Part shown: piece after piece, positions 6,389 to 10,591 of the stretch
Numbering within the stretch: position 1 is the first letter of the stretch
Layout of the letters: each line of letters begins with the position of its first letter
Source of the DNA: Pigoraptor vietnamica
Taxonomy: Eukaryota > Opisthokonta > Filasterea
Length of the DNA: 10,591 nucleotides
NCBI GenBank assembly: GCA_943704525.1
Contig: CALSCQ010001023.1
Location: forward strand, 1 to 10,591
Direction: 5' to 3'
The notes under the pieces: model-generated
The model's input: the letters and a program-made list of their open reading frames with translations, nothing else
Told to the model about the DNA's origin: nothing
The model's database searches: none
Translations under genes and position numbers: made by a program

Positions 6389-7711
6389 ATGGCATCTTTT
6401 CTCCTCTTGCGCGCGGTTGTCCCGCGGGCACCGCCTTCGCGCGTGCTCTCGTTCCGTCTGGTGCGCCCACTTTCGGCGTCCTATTCCGCCGAAACAAACG
6501 CGGACAAGGGTCGACGAGGCAAAGCGGCGTGGGCGTCGCTCATGCAGACGGACCTCTTTCGCGATGCACTCAAAGCGCACGACGCCTACGACCCGTCCTC
6601 GCACGTGCCAGAGCACCGATTTTCGAATACGGCGAGTGTTTCACTCTCCAGGTTGACCGCGGACGTGCGCAAGCGGCTCGACCCTTCGGCGCCCGTGATT
6701 GCAACGAAGCGCGCATCGGATTTCACCCACGACGACGACCGCCGGATCATCGAAATGCTCAAGGGGGGCGCCCGCTGGGCAGACATTGCGCGAGTCCTCG
6801 GCAAGGATCCGGGGCAGATCTCTCGCCGCTTCGAGAGTGCGCTTGACCCGCGGCTGCGACAGGGGCCCTTTACCACCGAGGAAGACGCGGCGATACGCGC
6901 GCACGTCGCCGAACACGGGCCCAAGAAATGGTCGCTCTTGGCGGGGCAGTTGAGTTTCTCGAGGACGAACGCGCTGTTGAAATGGCGGTGGCACGCGAGC
7001 CTCGCGAAGGCGTCGCCGTGGAGTGAGGACGAGCGGCGGCGCGTTCTCGAGGGCATCGTGGCCCACGGGGGCGACTGGACTGCCATCGCGCGTCACGTGG
7101 GCGGCGGTCGATCGGCGGAGGAGTGTCGCATTCTCTTCAAACAGGTCAAGCGCACGGTAACGGAGGGGTACAGCACGAAACGGACGCGCTTCACCCCGGA
7201 GGAGGACGCGCGCCTGTGCGCTGCGGTCGAGAAGCACGGGCGCAAGTGGAAGGCGATATTGCCCGAATTTGAGGGGCGATCGATGAGGAGCCTGTCACTT
7301 CACTATGACACGAGGCTGCTCCCAAAGTGGCTCCGCGATCCCATTCGCAAGGATGTCGCCTCCCTCTTGCGCATTCTGCGCGCGGACGGCGCCGTGGACG
7401 GGCCGCTGTCGTCGTTCAAGGACGCGGAAGCTGCGCGCAATTGGGTGGCGCTGTGCCTCGGAATGGACGGCGCGTCGCAGGTGGACTGGGATGCGCTGAA
7501 CAGGGCGAGCGGGGCGCAGAGGGGCGCGGCGATGGCTGTGGTGCAGGAACTCGAGCGGCGTCTGCCAGCGGAGGACTGGAAGAAGGGTGCGACGCGCGTG
7601 TGGGTGCCGGTGTGGTCGTGGCCGCGTCCGATATGCGAAGTGCGCAGGTTCCCGATTGGGCCCGTGGCGAGGCACCCCGCGATACGGCCGTTTGTGCGTG
7701 GGCGATCATAA
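6389..7711 (+). CDS. Myb-repeat protein copy 3: presequence, four Myb-like repeats, conserved C-terminal domain (440 aa)
   Basis: I start at ATG 6389, which aligns with copies 1 and 2; an in-frame ATG at 6125 would add 88 unrelated residues. Stop is TAA 7709-7711. The first 34 residues have many Arg and no acid, and RPLSASYS looks like a presequence cleavage region. Then come WASLMQTDLFRDALKAH and four Myb-like repeats with triads F112-W130-F148, F161-W181-W201, W211-W230-F250 and F268-W287-Y306. From 311 the C-terminal domain is close to identical to copies 1 and 2 (for example SSFKDAEAARNWVALCLGMD at 341-360). Copy 3 is the most diverged of the three in its repeats, chiefly in helix 3 of each. 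Likely a sequence-specific DNA binder acting in mitochondria; this is inference from composition and repeat structure. Confidence 0.82.
   Translation: MASFLLLRAVVPRAPPSRVLSFRLVRPLSASYSAETNADKGRRGKAAWASLMQTDLFRDALKAHDAYDPSSHVPEHRFSNTASVSLSRLTADVRKRLDPSAPVIATKRASDFTHDDDRRIIEMLKGGARWADIARVLGKDPGQISRRFESALDPRLRQGPFTTEEDAAIRAHVAEHGPKKWSLLAGQLSFSRTNALLKWRWHASLAKASPWSEDERRRVLEGIVAHGGDWTAIARHVGGGRSAEECRILFKQVKRTVTEGYSTKRTRFTPEEDARLCAAVEKHGRKWKAILPEFEGRSMRSLSLHYDTRLLPKWLRDPIRKDVASLLRILRADGAVDGPLSSFKDAEAARNWVALCLGMDGASQVDWDALNRASGAQRGAAMAVVQELERRLPAEDWKKGATRVWVPVWSWPRPICEVRRFPIGPVARHPAIRPFVRGRS
7372..7516 (+). repeat. 145-nt tract homogenised among the Myb paralogs (copy 3)
   Basis: This is the inverted partner of the tracts at 3225-3369 (2 differences) and 4905-5049 (3 differences). 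It encodes about residues 328-376 of copy 3. Confidence 0.85.
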
Positions 7712-7917
7712 AGGGCTTTGGGCTGTGCTTCACCATGCCGCAATATCCTTTTATGGGAATCGAACACATTTCGGAGACAATGCCCCACAGTTGTGTACCA
7801 GGGTACTGAGCGTAGGGAGCGATGCGAGGCCAGCAGCGCCCTCTGTTTCTGTTTTTGGTCTCTTTATGTGGCAGGCGTGTGTGATAGTTTGCGAAGTCAG
7901 TGTCAGCCGACGTACAC
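7712..7917. other. 3' flank of Myb copy 3
   Basis: Non-coding. ATAAAG overlaps the copy 3 stop codon and could contribute to 3'-end formation. I see no gene or RNA element here. Confidence 0.35.
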
Positions 7918-8018
7918 ACGCACGAGCACACCAACACGCATGAGCGCACATCACACACGAGAGCAAGTACGCACGAGCGCACACCACGCACGAGCACAAC
8001 ACGCACGAGTGCACAACT
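7918..8018. repeat. Degenerate ACGCACGAG-core tandem repeat
   Basis: About six imperfect units of 14-19 bp share the core ACGCACGAG followed by a short GCACA-type tail, starting near 7918, 7936, 7955 (worn), 7969, 7986 and 8001. Spacing and sequence vary, so this is a decayed minisatellite. It resembles the CA-rich microsatellite at 2777-2966 in composition but not in unit. Confidence 0.7.
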
Positions 8019-8088
8019 CACTAGCGCAATATGCACACCAGCATAGGGCCTAACACGGCACACCAGCGCACACCCAGTGTGGTTCAAA

Positions 8089-8119
8089 TGACGTCAATTC
8101 CAGTCCGCCCGTGACGTCA
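8089..8119. promoter_or_regulatory. Two perfect CRE palindromes (TGACGTCA)
   Basis: TGACGTCA occurs at 8089-8096 and again at 8112-8119, 23 bp (about two helical turns) apart. The second ends 40 bp before the likely start codon at 8159. This octamer is the full cyclic-AMP response element bound by bZIP proteins of the ATF/CREB class. The pair suggests bZIP control of the downstream gene. No TATA box is evident nearby. Confidence 0.6.
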
Positions 8120-8158
8120 TGTGCAGCTCTTGAAACTGGCGCGAGCGCCTCGGTTTGC

Positions 8159-10400
8159 ATGAAGCCACCGGCGCGAAACGCAATCCGATTACGAGAGGGC
8201 CGAGAAACCGAGCAGCAGCAGCTCGACGAAAGGATGGTGAAAGCCGTGCGGCGCAGCACGGCGCGGCAGACGGCGGCTTGCAGCGCCGCGGTGACAGCGT
8301 TCCTTGACATTACGGCGTACGACGAGCCGCTGTTGGATGGCCGCATTAGTCACGTGCGCGAGCTAGTCGAGGCCGTGCGCCTGTCCATCGAGGTGGCCTG
8401 CGAGCAGACGCTGCGAAGGGGCGAGCCGGAGCGCGCAGTGTTGGCCGCGAGAAAGGGCGAGGCGGTGCGTTTTGTGCGCGGCATGTTGTAACACCTGGAG
8501 ACGTCCATGTGCGCCGCCCGTTGCGACACAGTGTGGCCGTGTGTGCAGTTGTGCTCGCACTCACCGCACCCCTCGTCCCTCGCTGCCCGCAGGCGGCCAA
8601 ACGCGTGAGCGAGTCTTGGATTTACGCCTGCAAACTCTCCCGCGACCTCTGCACACGCGGGCGCCGCGGTCAGCTTGCTGGCCTTGTCGTCGACGAGAAC
8701 GCGTGGGAGCACATGTGGGTCGCCCTCGCGATGTGCGTCACGAGCGGTTCCCCTACGGCGCTGCCCCTGCTCTCCGCCTTCGGCCTCTGCCACTTCCGAG
8801 AACTGTGCCCGCAGCCCGTGTTTGACAAGCTGCGCGGGGACAAGGCGCTCGAGGCGGCGTTGTGCACGATGGTGGGCGGCACCGGGAAGTCGTTGAAGGT
8901 GATGCCCGGCGGGGCCCTCGCGTCCGTTGCTTTCCTCCACCTCTACAAGAACCTGGCCGAGTTTCCCCTGATGCACACGCGCTGTGCGTTTGCCGTGCTC
9001 CACGAAAACTGCCTCAGCCTCGACGAGTGCCTCGACTACGTTTGCGAGGTCGCGAAAGTGGACGCCACTCGGGTGAAGCTCGACCGCGCCCTGCGGTACT
9101 ACATCGCGGAGATACGGACGGGGACCAAGGCGGCCACGGCGTCCTATCTGAAGGCGTGCTTGGAACTGTCCATCGCGATGCAGCGGGCCGCGTTCGACCA
9201 GAGGGACGCCTATTGCTGCGGGGCGCACGCGGGCGGGCTCGATGGTGACGCCGCTCATGGCGAGCTGCCCCTCCTTCCGCTGCTCGTGGGCTGCCGCCGT
9301 CGCGACTCGCCGAGGGGGGTTGCAACGGACGAGTCTATTCTGTGGGACGCGCTGAAGGCGGCGCTGATGTCGGACGACGACGAGCTAGACGCGACTGCGC
9401 GCAGTCGGCTATGGAACGCCGCGTTGTACGCCGTTCTCGAGCAGCACAGGTGGGGCCGCGCCGATGCCCTGGACCTCACCCGCGTCTCCGACGGTCGACT
9501 GAATCCGCTCCTTGCGGCGCTGCTCTTCACTCCCTCCCAAGGCGTCTTTGACAAGGGGGCGTATGCGCAGCTTGTCGAGTGCATGCTCGACGACCCGCGC
9601 CGCACCTCCGAGTTCGATGCGCTCTTCTACAGCGGCATCGGCCAGTGCACAGAGGGCCGCCTTTTCCTCCTCCTCCTCAGCGCCACTGACAGCACGCACA
9701 CGGCCTTTGATGCACGTCGTGCAGACTCCGATGCTGCGATCATCGTGCGCGTGCTCGCGCGTATGGGCGACCAAGCGTTCGTCTGCGGGGAAATCCGGGG
9801 TGCATGGGGCACGTTCGTGAATATCATGATGCGGCAGCTGTCGCGCGCGCTTCGCGGCGGGAGCGTTGATGACGCGCGCTGGACTGTGCGCATGCTGGCA
9901 TCGTACGGGAGGGTGTACGGCTCGGGGCCTTTCCGGGGCGCCGACGCAGCCGACCTCTCTGAGAGCCAACATGCCCTCAACGCAGCCATGCTCACCTGGG
10001 GACCCGAGTACGTCGGCGATCTCCTATTCGTACTCGAGTGGGTTCGCATGGGCTGCGGTGGCCACGATGGAGTGGACGTCTCTCTGCGTCGTCCAGCCGA
10101 CCGGGGGCTCGACTGTGTGCATGGTCAGCCTGTCTACATCGCGGAACGGTCGGGGGCACGTGACTGCTCCTTTGCGGTCGCCGTGCCTGATCTCGAGTGG
10201 GCCGCCGCGGCTGCGCGCGCTGTCGCGGACTATATGAAGACGGAGTCGGCTGCGTCGTTTGCGTCGCTCGACAGAAAGCACCCGAGGGATGCGCTCGTTC
10301 CGTTCTGCATCGCTGCCATGCCTTACGCGTGCCAGCGCCGCAGCCAGTTGTTGAACTTGCTGGAGGCGCGCGTTCTCTCGGTGGAGAACGTTGTGGGCGG
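8159..10400 (+). CDS. Unrecognised helix-rich protein, spliced, 3' end outside window (exons 8159-8464 and 8593-10400)
   Basis: Exon 1 runs from ATG 8159 for 102 codons; the frame would stop at 8489-8491. Joining at a GTGCGT donor (8465) to a pyrimidine-rich acceptor ending CAG (8592) is phase 0 and continues ARKGEA|AAKRVSES. Exon 2 is open for 602 codons to a second GTGCGT donor at 10401 (phase 2). In fact the frame stays open to the window edge, but past 10400 it becomes T/C-rich and protein-unlike. The product is at least 704 residues, mostly predicted helix, with scattered Cys and alternating Leu/Ala-rich helices and loops, which suggests an alpha-helical repeat or scaffold fold. Exon 1 is highly charged (many Arg/Glu/Gln). 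I see no signal peptide, membrane helix or catalytic motif. GGTGKS at 8875-8892 looks like a P-loop but misses the consensus. Function unknown. Confidence 0.7.
8465..8592 (+). other. Predicted 128-nt spliceosomal intron
   Basis: Donor GTGCGT at 8465-8470; acceptor CCCGCAG ending at 8592; a CTCAC branch-like motif about 30 nt before the acceptor; pyrimidine-rich between them. It joins two frames with protein-like content in phase 0. Frame 1 itself is open across the intron, but it contains no ATG until 8713, which favours splicing. Confidence 0.6.
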
Positions 10401-10591
10401 GTGCGTAAATCGGTTCCCCCGTCGCCTGTTCTTTTTCTTTTTGTCTCTCCCGCATTGTATTCGCACCCCACGCGGCCTGTTTGTTGGCCATACTTCTAGT
10501 TCTTGGCAGTTTTTGTGCGACGGGGCCTCCTCCCCATTACGCGCATTTCTCCCAGTTTTCTTGACCCTTTTGCCACCACCCCCCCCCCCCC
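10401..10591 (+). other. Probable start of a second intron and window edge
   Basis: GTGCGTAAAT at 10401 repeats the donor hexamer of the first intron. The sequence turns T/C-rich, and candidate acceptors end at 10499 (TTCTAG), 10509 (TTGGCAG) and 10555 (TCCCAG). The last 13 bases (10579-10591) are all C, which may be a real homopolymer or an assembly edge. The frame remains open to the end, so unspliced coding cannot be excluded. Confidence 0.5.

Noticed and set aside
8111-8158. Start of the orphan gene at 8111
   Set aside because: That codon is GTG inside a CRE palindrome; the first in-frame ATG is at 8159.
8875-8892. GGTGKS as a Walker A motif
   Set aside because: The residue five before the GK glycine is Met rather than Gly/Ala, and no Walker B or other ATPase motifs follow.
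8350-9258. 302-codon minus-strand open frame opposite the orphan gene
   Set aside because: It is a GC-driven shadow of exon 2 and the intron: Arg/Ala/His-rich, with no family resemblance, while the plus frame is longer and better structured.

Overview
The window looks like nuclear DNA of a GC-rich, intron-poor eukaryote. The evidence is long CDSs without ribosome-binding sites, GT-AG intron signals with a pyrimidine-rich acceptor tract, CCAAT/TATA and CRE-type promoter elements, a large CA-type microsatellite, and protein families (tandem Myb/SANT repeats, a MACPF-like fold) usual in eukaryotes. An early-diverging fungus or another heterotrophic protist would fit, but I cannot name the lineage from sequence alone. 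Nothing suggests a bacterial replicon, a CRISPR array or an insertion sequence.

Layout, left to right. Positions 1-911 are non-coding: a cluster of six CCAAT boxes and a TATA box (205-509), then a leader region with several short upstream ORFs. Positions 912-2477 (+) hold a single-exon 521-codon gene for a divergent MACPF-like, possibly stonustoxin-type, protein. Positions 2478-3023 separate convergent genes and contain a roughly 190-bp CA/CACACG microsatellite. Three paralogous Myb-repeat genes follow: copy 1 (3024-4322, -), copy 2 (4704-6006, -, with a broken 5' end) and copy 3 (6389-7711, +). Copies 1 and 2 are in tandem; copies 2 and 3 are divergent. Positions 7712-8158 hold a degenerate short repeat and two perfect TGACGTCA palindromes. 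From 8159 to beyond the right edge (+) runs a spliced gene of at least 702 codons for a helix-rich protein I do not recognise.

The most interesting content is the Myb cluster. Each intact copy reads as a mitochondrial-type presequence, four Myb-like repeats and a shared C-terminal domain with no family I know. Between copies the first two helices of each repeat are well conserved, while the third (DNA-recognition) helix varies strongly in every repeat. A 145-nt tract of the C-terminal domain is nearly identical in all three copies, silent sites included. That looks like a family whose DNA-reading surface diversifies while its C-terminal module is homogenised, possibly by gene conversion. Copy 2 carries a 13-nt deletion, a 17-bp tandem duplication and an in-frame TAG at the presequence/body junction, so it is either a young pseudogene or a gene with altered splicing or initiation.

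Functions are inferred from sequence patterns only; no database search was possible.
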